From the NCBI GenBank assembly GCA_913050095.1, contig CAJXAV010000011.1, positions 1-36,519 of the forward strand: a DNA stretch of 36,519 nt, read 5' to 3'. Within the stretch, counting starts at the first letter, position 1. The number at the start of each line of letters is the position of its first letter. Under the pieces are notes generated by a model that saw only the letters and a list, made by a program, of their open reading frames with translations, did not search any database and was not told where the DNA came from. The translations under genes were made by a program, and so were the position numbers. The DNA is from an uncultured Gammaproteobacteria bacterium. GTDB taxonomy: Bacteria; Pseudomonadota; Gammaproteobacteria; Poriferisulfidales; GCA-002705445. Positions 1 to 7,715 of this stretch are shown here, piece by piece.

Positions 1-33
1 ATAACCGTCATCATTGGACAATAATATTTTCAT
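1..33 (-). CDS. surE: 5'/3'-nucleotidase SurE, N-terminal fragment (runs off the window edge)
   Basis: Read on the minus strand, the first 33 bases give an ATG followed by ten codons, MKILLSNDDGY. This is the almost invariant SurE N-terminus. The Asp-Asp pair at residues 8-9 binds the divalent metal of the nucleoside monophosphate phosphatase. The rest of the gene lies to the left of the window. It is divergent from the Smr-domain gene, with 41 bp between the two starts. The fragment is very short, so the call rests on this one signature, but the signature is highly specific. Confidence 0.8.
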   Translation of the reverse strand, partial: MKILLSNDDGY

Positions 34-74
34 ATGTGATGATTATACTTAAATTATGATTTAGATGAAGTGTT

Positions 75-428
75 ATGATAGAAAATAATATAATAGGAAT
101 TTGTAAACCTGGTTTTCAAAAGAAAAGGTACCAAAAACTTAAAAAAGGTGAGCTAAATATTGCTTTTGAAATTGATTTGCATGGAAAAAATCTGATTGAA
201 GCAGAGAATTTTCTTGATATTTGGCTTCCAAAATTACAAATGGAAGACAACTTAGTTGGTATTATTATTCATGGGAAAGGTTATGGCTCAGGACTAGAAG
301 GTCCAAAACTAAAAAGCTTTGTAGACCAATATTTACAGTACAATCCAAATGTATTAGCTTATCATTCTGCAATTCAAAAAGATGGTGGGACAGGCGCAGT
401 ATATGTTCAACTTAAAAATATAAATTGA
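75..428 (+). CDS. Smr-domain protein (putative endonuclease)
   Basis: This 117-residue protein carries a Smr domain (MutS2/SMR C-terminal type). The conserved DLHG motif is at residues 34-37, the HGKG motif at 66-69, and the closing GGTGAVYV motif at 104-111. Stand-alone Smr proteins of this size in gammaproteobacteria resemble the YdaL/SmrA/SmrB group; the family has nicking endonuclease activity, and E. coli SmrB cuts mRNA at collided ribosomes. About 28 residues of basic leader precede the domain. It lies 13 bp upstream of moeA on the same strand and may be co-transcribed with it, though no functional link is obvious. The family call is firm; which Smr subtype it is cannot be decided here. 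Confidence 0.85.
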   Translation: MIENNIIGICKPGFQKKRYQKLKKGELNIAFEIDLHGKNLIEAENFLDIWLPKLQMEDNLVGIIIHGKGYGSGLEGPKLKSFVDQYLQYNPNVLAYHSAIQKDGGTGAVYVQLKNIN

Positions 429-441
429 TAAATTAACCAAT

Positions 442-1695
442 ATGAAGAAAAAGATATATAGCTGTATGGATGATTATGATCCTAACTCAATACTAGTTGA
501 GGACGCGTTAAAAAAAATTGAAAAACTAGCAAAAAAAATAGACTCGTATGAGTATGTTAGTCTTGAGCAATCTTATAATAGAGTTGTTTTCGAAAATATA
601 AAATCAAAATTTAAAGTTCCAAATTATAATAATTCTGCTATGGATGGATATGCATTAAATATAAAATATTTTAAAAATGGCGAAAAAAAATTTAAAGTTA
701 TAGGAACAGCGCTTGCTGGTTTACCATTTAAAGGTAGGATAAAAAAAAATGAATGTATAAAAATCATGACGGGAGCTGTTTTACCAAAAGATTGTAATAT
801 AGTAATAATGAAAGAAGAAGTCGATGATGTAGATAACACAAATATTAAAATAAATTCTAAAAATGTAAAATTAAATCAAAATATACGTTTTGCTGGTGAA
901 GACATTAAACCTAATAAGGTAATAATTAAAAAATTTCATGTTATTAATTCTTCATCTATGGGTCTTCTTGCCTCTCAAGGTATTCATAGAATAAAAGTTT
1001 TTAAAAAACCCGTTGTTTCATTTTTTACATCCGGTGATGAAGTAGTTTCAATAAATAAAAAACTTTCATTTGGAAAAGTATATGATAGTAATAGGTTTAC
1101 ATTATATGGAATGTTAAAAAAACTTGATGTTAATATAATTGATCTAGGACATGCAGAAGACAACAAAAAAGATATTAAAAATAAATTTAATAATGCGATC
1201 AAAAAATCAGATATTGTTATTTCTACTGGTGGTGTATCTGTTGGTGATGCAGATTATATTAAAGATGTTGTAAGATCACTTGGTAACATAAATTTTTGGA
1301 AAGTTGCAGTTAAGCCAGGTAGACCTCTAGCCTTTGGAAGAATAAAAGATACAGTTTTTTTTGGTCTTCCAGGAAACCCAGTGTCAGTTATGATTACTTT
1401 TCTTTTATTTGTTTTGCCTGCAGTGTGTCGACTTTCTAACAAGGAGCACGAGTTGAAAACTGAAAATGCTATTCTTAAATCAAATCTAAAAAAACGAAAA
1501 GGTAGAGCTGAATTTCAAAGAGGTATATTACTGTCTAAAAATAATAAAAATTATGTTACAACTGTTGGAGAGCAAGGCTCCGGAATATTAAGTTCAATGA
1601 ACGATGCAAATTGTTTAATATATCTTCCTTTTGATAAAGGCGCTTCAAAAAAAGATGATATTGTTAAAATTATAAAATTTAAAGATTATATTTAA
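442..1695 (+). CDS. moeA: Molybdopterin molybdenumtransferase MoeA
   Basis: MoeA inserts molybdate into adenylylated molybdopterin, the last step of basic molybdenum cofactor synthesis, in the cytoplasm. The 417-residue length matches the family. Motifs in order are NSAMDGYA near residue 63, TGAVLP around 112, the STGGVSVGDADY molybdopterin-binding segment near 260, and GLPGNPVS near 308; a small C-terminal domain follows. Its stop codon shares the tetranucleotide TTAA with the stop of the convergent moaE. No strong Shine-Dalgarno sequence is visible, and Met9 is a possible alternative start. Lys and Ile/Asn codons are abundant, as in the whole window. Confidence 0.95.
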   Translation: MKKKIYSCMDDYDPNSILVEDALKKIEKLAKKIDSYEYVSLEQSYNRVVFENIKSKFKVPNYNNSAMDGYALNIKYFKNGEKKFKVIGTALAGLPFKGRIKKNECIKIMTGAVLPKDCNIVIMKEEVDDVDNTNIKINSKNVKLNQNIRFAGEDIKPNKVIIKKFHVINSSSMGLLASQGIHRIKVFKKPVVSFFTSGDEVVSINKKLSFGKVYDSNRFTLYGMLKKLDVNIIDLGHAEDNKKDIKNKFNNAIKKSDIVISTGGVSVGDADYIKDVVRSLGNINFWKVAVKPGRPLAFGRIKDTVFFGLPGNPVSVMITFLLFVLPAVCRLSNKEHELKTENAILKSNLKKRKGRAEFQRGILLSKNNKNYVTTVGEQGSGILSSMNDANCLIYLPFDKGASKKDDIVKIIKFKDYI

Positions 1696-2129
1696 GTATT
1701 TTTTTCGACCCATTTTTCTCTATTATCTGAATAGAATTCTTTTTTCCATAATGGTGCATTATGTTTTAAGTCCTCCAATATATATTTAACTGCAGAAATG
1801 CATTGTTTTCTGTGTTTTGCCCAACAAGATACAACCACGAGACAATCTGTTGGAACAACTTCACCAACTCTGTGCGCTATAAATGTATTATGCAACATAA
1901 AATCTTTATTAACTTCGTTCACAAGTTTTTCTAAATAATATTCTGTCATTTTCGGGTAATATTCCAAAGTCATTGATTTTATGTCATCTCTAAATTCATT
2001 TGTTTTTCTCATGTACCCTATAAAAATACTTTGGCCACCAGACAGCTCTAAGTCACAATTATTAATTTCATAATTACTAATAAGTTTATATGGATCAACT
2101 TTTTTTGAAAACAATGTTACTGAGCTCAT
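1692..2129 (-). CDS. moaE: Molybdopterin synthase catalytic subunit MoaE
   Basis: MoaE, with thiocarboxylated MoaD, converts cyclic pyranopterin monophosphate to molybdopterin. The 145-residue protein shows the FIGYMR segment (36-41), LEYYPKM (55-61), the HRVGEVVPTD segment starting at His86-Arg87, and LKHNAPLWKKE (121-131). In that last segment Lys122 and Lys129 have the seven-residue spacing of the E. coli catalytic lysines 119 and 126. It is convergent with moeA with a 4-base stop overlap, and divergent from moaB with 68 bp between starts. The small partner gene moaD is not in this window and must lie elsewhere. Confidence 0.93.
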   Translation of the reverse strand: MSSVTLFSKKVDPYKLISNYEINNCDLELSGGQSIFIGYMRKTNEFRDDIKSMTLEYYPKMTEYYLEKLVNEVNKDFMLHNTFIAHRVGEVVPTDCLVVVSCWAKHRKQCISAVKYILEDLKHNAPLWKKEFYSDNREKWVEKNT

Positions 2130-2197
2130 AATTTTATTTAAAAATGGTAAATTTATTGTTTATTGTATATTTCATAAATAAATAATATTATCACCTT

Positions 2198-2707
2198 ATG
2201 AAAGAAAAAATTACACTAAATATTGCAATACTTACAATTTCTGACTCCAGAACCCCGGAAACAGACAAATCTGGAAATATTCTAAAAAAATTAGTAGAAG
2301 AGTCAGGACATAATATTACAGATAAAAACATTGTTAAGGATAATATATATGCTATTAGAAATATTATATCTACTTGGATAGATGATAAAAAAACCGATGT
2401 TGTTATCACAACTGGTGGTACTGGTGTTACAGGTACAGATGGCACTCCTGAGGCGGTGAGTGTTTTGCTTGATAAAAAAATTGAGGGTTTTGGGGAAATA
2501 TTTAGAAACTTGTCCTATCAAAAAATAAAAACTTCGACTATTCAATCAAGAGCTATAGCTGGTGTAGCAAATTCAACGTACATATTTTGCCTTCCTGGTT
2601 CCCCAGGAGCATGCAAAGATGCCTGGTTAGATATAATACAATACCAATTAGATTCTAATCATAAACCATGTAATTTGGTTGAACTCATCCCCAGGCTCAA
2701 AGACTAG
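2198..2707 (+). CDS. moaB: Molybdenum cofactor biosynthesis protein MoaB/MogA type (molybdopterin adenylyltransferase family)
   Basis: This 169-residue protein belongs to the MogA/MoaB fold family that adenylylates molybdopterin before MoeA acts. It has SDSRT at residues 15-19, the TGGTG nucleotide/pterin-binding loop at 72-76 followed by DGTPEA, a GFGEIFR segment near 97-103, a STIQSRAIAGVAN stretch near 113-125, and LPGSPGACKDAW at 132-143. The C-terminus ends in a PCNLVELIPRL-like tail. These features match MoaB more closely than E. coli MogA. In organisms with only one such protein, MoaB is expected to do the MogA reaction; whether a mogA exists elsewhere cannot be seen. Its stop shares CTAG with the convergent moaA stop. 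Confidence 0.9.
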   Translation: MKEKITLNIAILTISDSRTPETDKSGNILKKLVEESGHNITDKNIVKDNIYAIRNIISTWIDDKKTDVVITTGGTGVTGTDGTPEAVSVLLDKKIEGFGEIFRNLSYQKIKTSTIQSRAIAGVANSTYIFCLPGSPGACKDAWLDIIQYQLDSNHKPCNLVELIPRLKD

Positions 2708-3714
2708 CCGCCAATATATGACATTTCTGCTTTTTTGATAACTTTATAATTTCTATTTGTCACTCTTTCTTCAGAGTATCTATCATCTCTTTGAGACCAC
2801 ATTTCAATTAAATATTTTTGTATTTCGCTATCTGACCTGGGGGATCTAACTAAACTTTTAATATCATATGATTTATCTGCAAATAAACATGTAAAAAGCT
2901 TACCTTCAGCTGTCAGTCTAATTCTTGAGCAATCTCCACAAAAAGGATTAGATATTGAGCTAATAATTCCAAATTCACCACCGCTATAAGACCATCTTTT
3001 TGCTACTTCGCTATTATAATTTTTTTTCATAGGTCTAACTTCATATTTATTTGAAATAATATGAATAATATTATCAAGAGAAGTGACTTGTTCCTTATTC
3101 CAAAAATTTACATTTCCTACATCCATGAATTCTATAAATCTAACAATACATCCAGATCCATAAAAATGGTCTAACATTGGCAAAATATCGTGGTCATTTA
3201 CATCTTTTTTGACAACCATATTAATTTTTATATTTTTAAAGCCTGCTTTTTTTGCGTTGTCGACTCCTGACAGTACGTCTTTTGGAGCATATTTACTTCC
3301 GCTAATGCTGCCAAACCTTTCTATACTTAAGGAATCTAAACTTATTGTTATCCTATCTAACCCAGAATTTTTTAGAGTCAAAGCCTTTTTTTCTGTTAGC
3401 AAAACACCATTTGTAGTCATGCTTATGTCAGTAATACCATCAATATTTTTAATATTTTCTATCAATGCATGGATATTATTTCTTAACAAAGGTTCTCCGC
3501 CAGTTAAACGTACTTTTCGAACTCCAAGTGAAGCAAGAATTTTTGTTAGTCTGATAATCTCCTCAAAACTTAGTATTTCTTTTTTTTTAAAAAATTTGTA
3601 ATTTGAATCAAATACTTCTTTAGGCATACAATATGCACATCTAAAGTTACATCTGTCTGTAACTGAAATTCTTACATCTCTAAGTTTTCTTGAAAATTTA
3701 TCTGTAATATTCAT
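2704..3714 (-). CDS. moaA: GTP 3',8-cyclase MoaA (radical SAM)
   Basis: MoaA carries out the first step of molybdenum cofactor synthesis, radical rearrangement of GTP to 3',8-cyclo-GTP. The 336-residue protein has the radical SAM cluster Cys22/Cys26/Cys29 (CX3CX2C), the GGEP SAM-binding motif at 72-75, and the second, C-terminal FeS cluster Cys259/Cys262/Cys276. It ends in the GlyGly tail needed for activity. The partner enzyme MoaC is not in the window. The gene lies 17 bp downstream of tRNA-Ala on the same strand, so read-through from the tRNA promoter could help express it. Confidence 0.96.
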   Translation of the reverse strand: MNITDKFSRKLRDVRISVTDRCNFRCAYCMPKEVFDSNYKFFKKKEILSFEEIIRLTKILASLGVRKVRLTGGEPLLRNNIHALIENIKNIDGITDISMTTNGVLLTEKKALTLKNSGLDRITISLDSLSIERFGSISGSKYAPKDVLSGVDNAKKAGFKNIKINMVVKKDVNDHDILPMLDHFYGSGCIVRFIEFMDVGNVNFWNKEQVTSLDNIIHIISNKYEVRPMKKNYNSEVAKRWSYSGGEFGIISSISNPFCGDCSRIRLTAEGKLFTCLFADKSYDIKSLVRSPRSDSEIQKYLIEMWSQRDDRYSEERVTNRNYKVIKKAEMSYIGG

Positions 3715-3731
3715 TTTTTAAATAGTATTTG

Positions 3732-3804
3732 TGGAGCTAGGCGGTCTCGAACCGCCGACCCTTTGCATGCCATGCAAATGCTCTACCAGCTGAGCTATAG
3801 CCCC
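3732..3804 (-). tRNA. tRNA-Ala (anticodon GGC)
   Basis: A 73-nt cloverleaf on the minus strand closely resembles E. coli tRNA-Ala(GGC). The acceptor stem GGGGCTA/TAGCTCC contains the G3:U70 wobble pair that is the alanine identity element. The anticodon loop is ATGGCAT on a TTTGC/GCAAA stem, giving anticodon GGC. The T-arm carries GGTTCGAGACC. The discriminator base is A, but the following bases are CAA rather than CCA, so the 3' CCA appears not to be encoded and would need CCA-adding enzyme. Confidence 0.95.
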
Positions 3805-3814
3805 AGAATATTTG

Positions 3815-3842
3815 ATACTAAGACAATGCTCTGCTATGTCAA
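3815..3842 (-). promoter_or_regulatory. Sigma70-type promoter for tRNA-Ala (and possibly moaA)
   Basis: On the minus strand a perfect TTGACA -35 box (3842-3837) is followed after 16 bp by TAGTAT (3820-3815), which matches four of six consensus -10 bases. The -10 box ends 10 bp before the first base of the tRNA, a sensible distance for a start just upstream of the mature 5' end. A perfect -35 box is notable in such AT-rich DNA. Confidence 0.65.
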
Positions 3843-3894
3843 GTAACAATAATATATTAACATTTATATAAAAATGATGTTAGAGTTTTAAATA

Positions 3895-4563
3895 ATGAAA
3901 TTTTCTAAAATTATAAAATTTATTATCGTTTTAAGTATATCTTTCCCAGTATATTCAAATAATGGAATCTGGGAGGGAATTTTTGATATAAATGGTCATG
4001 GTTCATACGATTTTACAGGGCTTATAAATTCAAAATATGCAAGTGCATATACAAAAAAAGCAAAAGTTGTTTATTCTGGGACGTTTAAAGAAAAAAATAA
4101 TTATTTCACGTGGAGCTTATCAATGTACTTGAAAGACGGAACTAAATTTGGCACAGCCGAAATAAAAGGAAAAATTATTGATAAAAATATTATGAGTGGT
4201 AAATGGACAACTGAACCAGCTAAAGACTATGGAAACATTTATTTGATAAAAAAAAATAATACAATATTAAACACAGGAAAAATTATAAACAGAAAGTGGG
4301 TTGCAAAAGAAACAAATATTAAACAAAAAATCATAATTAAAGATAATAAAATTATTGGTAAGGATAATAATAATTGTAATTACTACGGTGAGATCAAACC
4401 CTTAAATAAAAAAATTTACACAACGAATATTGAAATAGCATCATGTGGAGTTTCTGATGGGATTTATTCTGGAATGGCCCATATAAAAAAAGATAATGAA
4501 AAATATAATTTATTTGTTACAGGTACTAATAAAAATTTTAGTTTATTTATGATGCTTGAATAA
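3895..4563 (+). CDS. Hypothetical exported protein
   Basis: I do not recognise this 222-residue protein. Residues 1-21 look like a Sec signal peptide: lysines, a hydrophobic core, and a likely cut after Tyr-Ser before Asn-Asn. The mature part is rich in Lys, Asn, Ile and Gly and looks beta-rich, with two halves. Residues 22-120 contain repeated Gly/Trp strands such as GIWEG, YSGTFK and SGKWTTEP. The remainder has paired cysteines near residues 162 and 182 that could form a disulfide in the periplasm. No catalytic motif is visible. It sits alone between the tRNA-Ala promoter region and the convergent DMT transporter gene, with no operon context. The signal peptide and typical base composition support a real gene. 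Confidence 0.7.
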   Translation: MKFSKIIKFIIVLSISFPVYSNNGIWEGIFDINGHGSYDFTGLINSKYASAYTKKAKVVYSGTFKEKNNYFTWSLSMYLKDGTKFGTAEIKGKIIDKNIMSGKWTTEPAKDYGNIYLIKKNNTILNTGKIINRKWVAKETNIKQKIIIKDNKIIGKDNNNCNYYGEIKPLNKKIYTTNIEIASCGVSDGIYSGMAHIKKDNEKYNLFVTGTNKNFSLFMMLE

Positions 4564-4564
4564 G

Positions 4565-5449
4565 CTAATACTTTTGCGATATATATATCGCTGCTATTAC
4601 CAATAGTAAAGATATTATTGAATATATGTTAAAAACTTCGTCTAAAAAAATAACTCCAGCAAAAAAAGCAAATATAGGTATTGGATAATTTACAAGACTA
4701 AGGAAATTAGGGCCGTAATTATTTATGATCCTGTAATATATTACAGTTGCAATAGCTGTGGAAAAAACAGACATTATAATTATTGCAATCAGCGAATCAA
4801 AAAATACAACTGAAGAGATAATGATCGATTGATCTATACAACCTAGTAACACAAGAAGTTGTAAAGAAGAAACCGACATTACTGCAGCTGATAATTGTAA
4901 TGGTTTGATATTTTTTATTTTTTTTACGAGCAAAGCGTTAAGAGCATAAAGAAAAGCTCCCAATACTACCGCTAGTTTTGCCATTAAATTACTATATAGA
5001 TTTATATTAGTATCATTGTTCAATAAAAGAATTGCTAGTCCAAAGAATCCAAGAATAAAGCCAAATAATTTTTTTGGATTAATACTTTCATACTTAAAAA
5101 AATAATGTGATCCAATTATAGTAAATATTGGCATAAAACCAATTAAGATTCCTGTCTCGCTACTATTAATAGTTGTTTGAGCCCAACTTATTAATACAAA
5201 AGGCAATGTTGTTCCTGTTAATCCCAAAATAAAAATCAAAATAATATTGCTTTTTAATGCTTTTAGATCAAAATCTTTAAACAAAGCATATAAAGAAAGC
5301 AATATTGCAGCTGTTGCTACCCTAATAAAAGCAATACCGACTGGGGAAAAAGACTTTAAGGAAATTTCTATTAATACAAATGCACTACCAAACATAATAA
5401 CTAATAATGAAAAATATAACCACTTTACAAAATTGTAATTAAAATACAT
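4565..5449 (-). CDS. EamA/DMT-family inner-membrane transporter
   Basis: The 294-residue protein is almost entirely hydrophobic, with about ten predicted membrane helices arranged as two repeats of five, the pattern of the drug/metabolite transporter (EamA, RhaT-like) superfamily. Near the N-terminus the FGSAFVLIEISLKSFSPVGI stretch fits the first EamA repeat, with Arg in RVATAAILL typical of helix 2. Family members export amino acids, metabolites or drugs; the substrate cannot be inferred. Its start lies 11 bp inside the end of pgpA, making it the last gene of the long minus-strand operon. Confidence 0.85.
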   Translation of the reverse strand: MYFNYNFVKWLYFSLLVIMFGSAFVLIEISLKSFSPVGIAFIRVATAAILLSLYALFKDFDLKALKSNIILIFILGLTGTTLPFVLISWAQTTINSSETGILIGFMPIFTIIGSHYFFKYESINPKKLFGFILGFFGLAILLLNNDTNINLYSNLMAKLAVVLGAFLYALNALLVKKIKNIKPLQLSAAVMSVSSLQLLVLLGCIDQSIIISSVVFFDSLIAIIIMSVFSTAIATVIYYRIINNYGPNFLSLVNYPIPIFAFFAGVIFLDEVFNIYSIISLLLVIAAIYISQKY

Positions 5450-5897
5450 TGATAATTATAAATAAAATTATACCCGAAAATATTGCAGCAATAAGATCGT
5501 CAAAAATAACACCAAAACTATTTTTCATTCTTTTATCTATAAGATATATAGGGAACGGTTTGATAATATCAAAAAAACGAAATAACAAAAAGCCAATGAG
5601 GATATTAGCTACTGTTGGTGGAAAAAAAATCATAAAAGAAAGATAGCCAATTATTTCATCTATAACAATTGACTTATCATCTATATGATTAAAGATTGAT
5701 TTATTATATGATAAGTTTAATAAGAAAATTGATAAAAAAAATAAAGAAAATATTAAAAGTAAATTTAAATATAAACTATTATTAGAAATCAGAATATATA
5801 TTGGTATAGCTAAAAGAGTGCCAAATGTCCCTGGCATATATTTAAGACATCCAATATTAAATCCGGTTAGATATAATTTTATTAATTTATTTATCAT
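5439..5897 (-). CDS. pgpA: Phosphatidylglycerophosphatase A
   Basis: PgpA dephosphorylates phosphatidylglycerophosphate to phosphatidylglycerol at the inner membrane. The 152-residue protein has the family motifs in order: the N-terminal MPGTFGTLLAIP, then IVIDEIIGY with the conserved acidic pair, FRFFDIIKPFPI, and near the C-terminus GVIFDDLIAA. Several hydrophobic helices lie between them. It overlaps the end of thiL by 4 bp, and thiL-pgpA adjacency is the usual gammaproteobacterial order. Confidence is high from motifs and context. Confidence 0.93.
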   Translation of the reverse strand: MINKLIKLYLTGFNIGCLKYMPGTFGTLLAIPIYILISNNSLYLNLLLIFSLFFLSIFLLNLSYNKSIFNHIDDKSIVIDEIIGYLSFMIFFPPTVANILIGFLLFRFFDIIKPFPIYLIDKRMKNSFGVIFDDLIAAIFSGIILFIIINVF

Positions 5898-6820
5898 GTT
5901 TTAAAATGGTTAAATTTTTTGCTAATATTAATATTTTCCAACACCTCGTCTTTGTAAAACTCTATTTTTTTATCTTTTGTGAGATTTCCAATATTATGTA
6001 TTTCAAACCCTAATTTATCGCAGATATTCTTAAAAGGTTTACATTTTTCAATTGGAATTGTAAATAATAATTCATAATCTTCTCCATAACTTAAAATATC
6101 ATTCCATGAACTTTTTTTGTTACAAATTAAATCTGATGTTTCTTTATTTATTTTTATTTTTTCTAATTTAATTTTTGCACCTAAATTACTTTTTTTAGTT
6201 ATCATATTTATTGAGTTTATCAGACCGTCTGACATATCTGTGCAGCTATGAGCAAAGTCTGGCAGCAGATTTGCTAGCTCATTCCTTAGTACCGGTAAAT
6301 TATACTTGCCTTTTTTTCTTGCCGAGAAGCTATCACCTATTGATCCAGAAATAAAAATAATATCGTTTTCCTTAGAATCATTAGTGGCCATGAAATTATT
6401 ACTATTAGAGTACCCTATTAAAGTCATTGTTATACTTGTGGGTCCGTAAGTAGTGTCACCACCAATTACAGTTACAGGAAACTGGCTAAATAAACTGTTA
6501 TATCCATTTATAAGCTCTTTTATGTACTCATCGGAATTGTTTAGAAGTGTAAGATTTATAAGTACAAATGCAGGGTAAGCACCCATTGCTGAGATGTCAC
6601 TTATATTTGACGCTGCTGAAATATATCCTAATTCATATGGAGTTATATCGTCTTTGAAGTGCGTGTTAAGAACCATTGTGTCAGTAGTTAGAACCATATT
6701 TACATCTTGTTTAGGAAATATTGCGCTAGCATCTTCTCCTATAGGTATTATGACTTCTTCTCTAAAATTATTATTATCTTTTACAAGTTTTATAATTTCA
6801 CTTTCACTAATTTTCTTCAT
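5894..6820 (-). CDS. thiL: Thiamine-monophosphate kinase ThiL
   Basis: ThiL phosphorylates thiamine monophosphate to the active cofactor thiamine diphosphate. Motifs are IPIGEDASAI (a GDDAA-like metal site), LTTDTMVLNTHF, the GYISAASNISDISAMGAYP helix, VIGGDTTYGP, and a C-terminal GEDYELLFTI. The frame stays open upstream to another ATG at 6886. The start at 6820 (MKKISESE) is preferred because known ThiL proteins begin just before this ISE helix and the 22 extra residues are unlike the family. With this start the gene overlaps nusB by 14 bp and encodes 308 residues. Confidence 0.92.
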   Translation of the reverse strand: MKKISESEIIKLVKDNNNFREEVIIPIGEDASAIFPKQDVNMVLTTDTMVLNTHFKDDITPYELGYISAASNISDISAMGAYPAFVLINLTLLNNSDEYIKELINGYNSLFSQFPVTVIGGDTTYGPTSITMTLIGYSNSNNFMATNDSKENDIIFISGSIGDSFSARKKGKYNLPVLRNELANLLPDFAHSCTDMSDGLINSINMITKKSNLGAKIKLEKIKINKETSDLICNKKSSWNDILSYGEDYELLFTIPIEKCKPFKNICDKLGFEIHNIGNLTKDKKIEFYKDEVLENINISKKFNHFKT

Positions 6821-7247
6821 AAGAAATTTTTTTTGTAAGTTTTTCCAAAAAAGCATTAACAAGCTTATAACTATCTTGACCACCAAACTTTTTAGTTAAT
6901 TTAACAGATTCAGACAAAAGGACTTCCATTGGGTACTTTTTATTATAAATTAACTCGTAAGTAAAAATTCTAATAATGCTAAGCTCAATAATATTTATAT
7001 TCTCAATAGTAACTTCAGAATTATTTGAGATATTATCATCTATATTAGCTATATTCGAAATAACTCCGTTTACAATTTCATTAAAATATACACTATCACA
7101 TTTTTTAAAGTTATCATCTTCCATAAATATTGAAATTATTTCATCAGCTAAACATGAATTAACAGACCAAGAATATACTGCTTGAAAAGCAAGTCTTCGC
7201 GACCAAATATTGCGGTTATTATTTCGCATGGAATTATTAATTTTCAT
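6807..7247 (-). CDS. nusB: Transcription antitermination factor NusB
   Basis: NusB binds boxA RNA with NusE (S10) to promote antitermination of rRNA operons. The 146-residue all-helical protein shows the N-terminal ARR-like start (SRRLAFQAVYSW), a central segment with NIANIDDNI, and the C-terminal ELIYNKKYPMEVLLSESVKLTKKFGG motif, whose middle and end are strongly conserved, then KLVNAFLEKL. Met1 and Met7 are both possible starts; neither has a clear Shine-Dalgarno sequence. ribH-nusB-thiL order is standard in gammaproteobacteria. Confidence 0.93.
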   Translation of the reverse strand: MKINNSMRNNNRNIWSRRLAFQAVYSWSVNSCLADEIISIFMEDDNFKKCDSVYFNEIVNGVISNIANIDDNISNNSEVTIENINIIELSIIRIFTYELIYNKKYPMEVLLSESVKLTKKFGGQDSYKLVNAFLEKLTKKISYEEN

Positions 7248-7251
7248 TTTT

Positions 7252-7713
7252 TTAATTATTTTGAAGAGTTGATACTGAATTTATAATCTCAAATGCTGCT
7301 TCTGTAACATTATAGCCGATATTATAATTATTAACTTCATTAAAATTAACTTGAGATCTAGCTAAAGCTTGATCACGCGTATATGAGGTGATTACTCCAA
7401 ATAAAATTGGCACATTATTCTGTATAGTTAAATTTGCTAACGCATTTGAAGTAGCTCCTGATATATACTCAAAATGTGCCGTCTCTCCTTTTATTACACA
7501 ACCAAGTGTTATAATAAATTTTATATCATTTCTTGACTTTAAAACTTGATTTGCCATATATGGAAGTTCGAATGCTCCAGGAACACTTACTTTTATAATA
7601 TTTTTTGTATCAAATTTTCTTTCTGCAAGTGATTTTTCAACACCCATATATAAATTTGAAACGATATCTTCATTAAATTTTGAATGAATTACTATTATTT
7701 TTTCGCTGTTCAT
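7252..7713 (-). CDS. ribH: 6,7-dimethyl-8-ribityllumazine synthase
   Basis: RibH condenses the RibD-pathway pyrimidinedione with dihydroxybutanone phosphate to form lumazine, the riboflavin precursor. The 153-residue length is typical. Diagnostic motifs are VSVPGAFELPYMA, GCVIKGETAHFEYI with the catalytic histidine, and PILFGVIT. It sits 2 bp after ribBX, which makes its second substrate, and 4 bp before nusB. The protein normally assembles into pentamers or 60-mer shells. Confidence 0.95.
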   Translation of the reverse strand: MNSEKIIVIHSKFNEDIVSNLYMGVEKSLAERKFDTKNIIKVSVPGAFELPYMANQVLKSRNDIKFIITLGCVIKGETAHFEYISGATSNALANLTIQNNVPILFGVITSYTRDQALARSQVNFNEVNNYNIGYNVTEAAFEIINSVSTLQNN

Positions 7714-7715
7714 AA

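Noticed and set aside
6821-6886. Longer thiL start with a hydrophobic N-terminal extension
   Set aside because: The extra 22 residues overlap the nusB coding region and are unlike ThiL, a soluble cytoplasmic enzyme; the ATG at 6820 fits the family.
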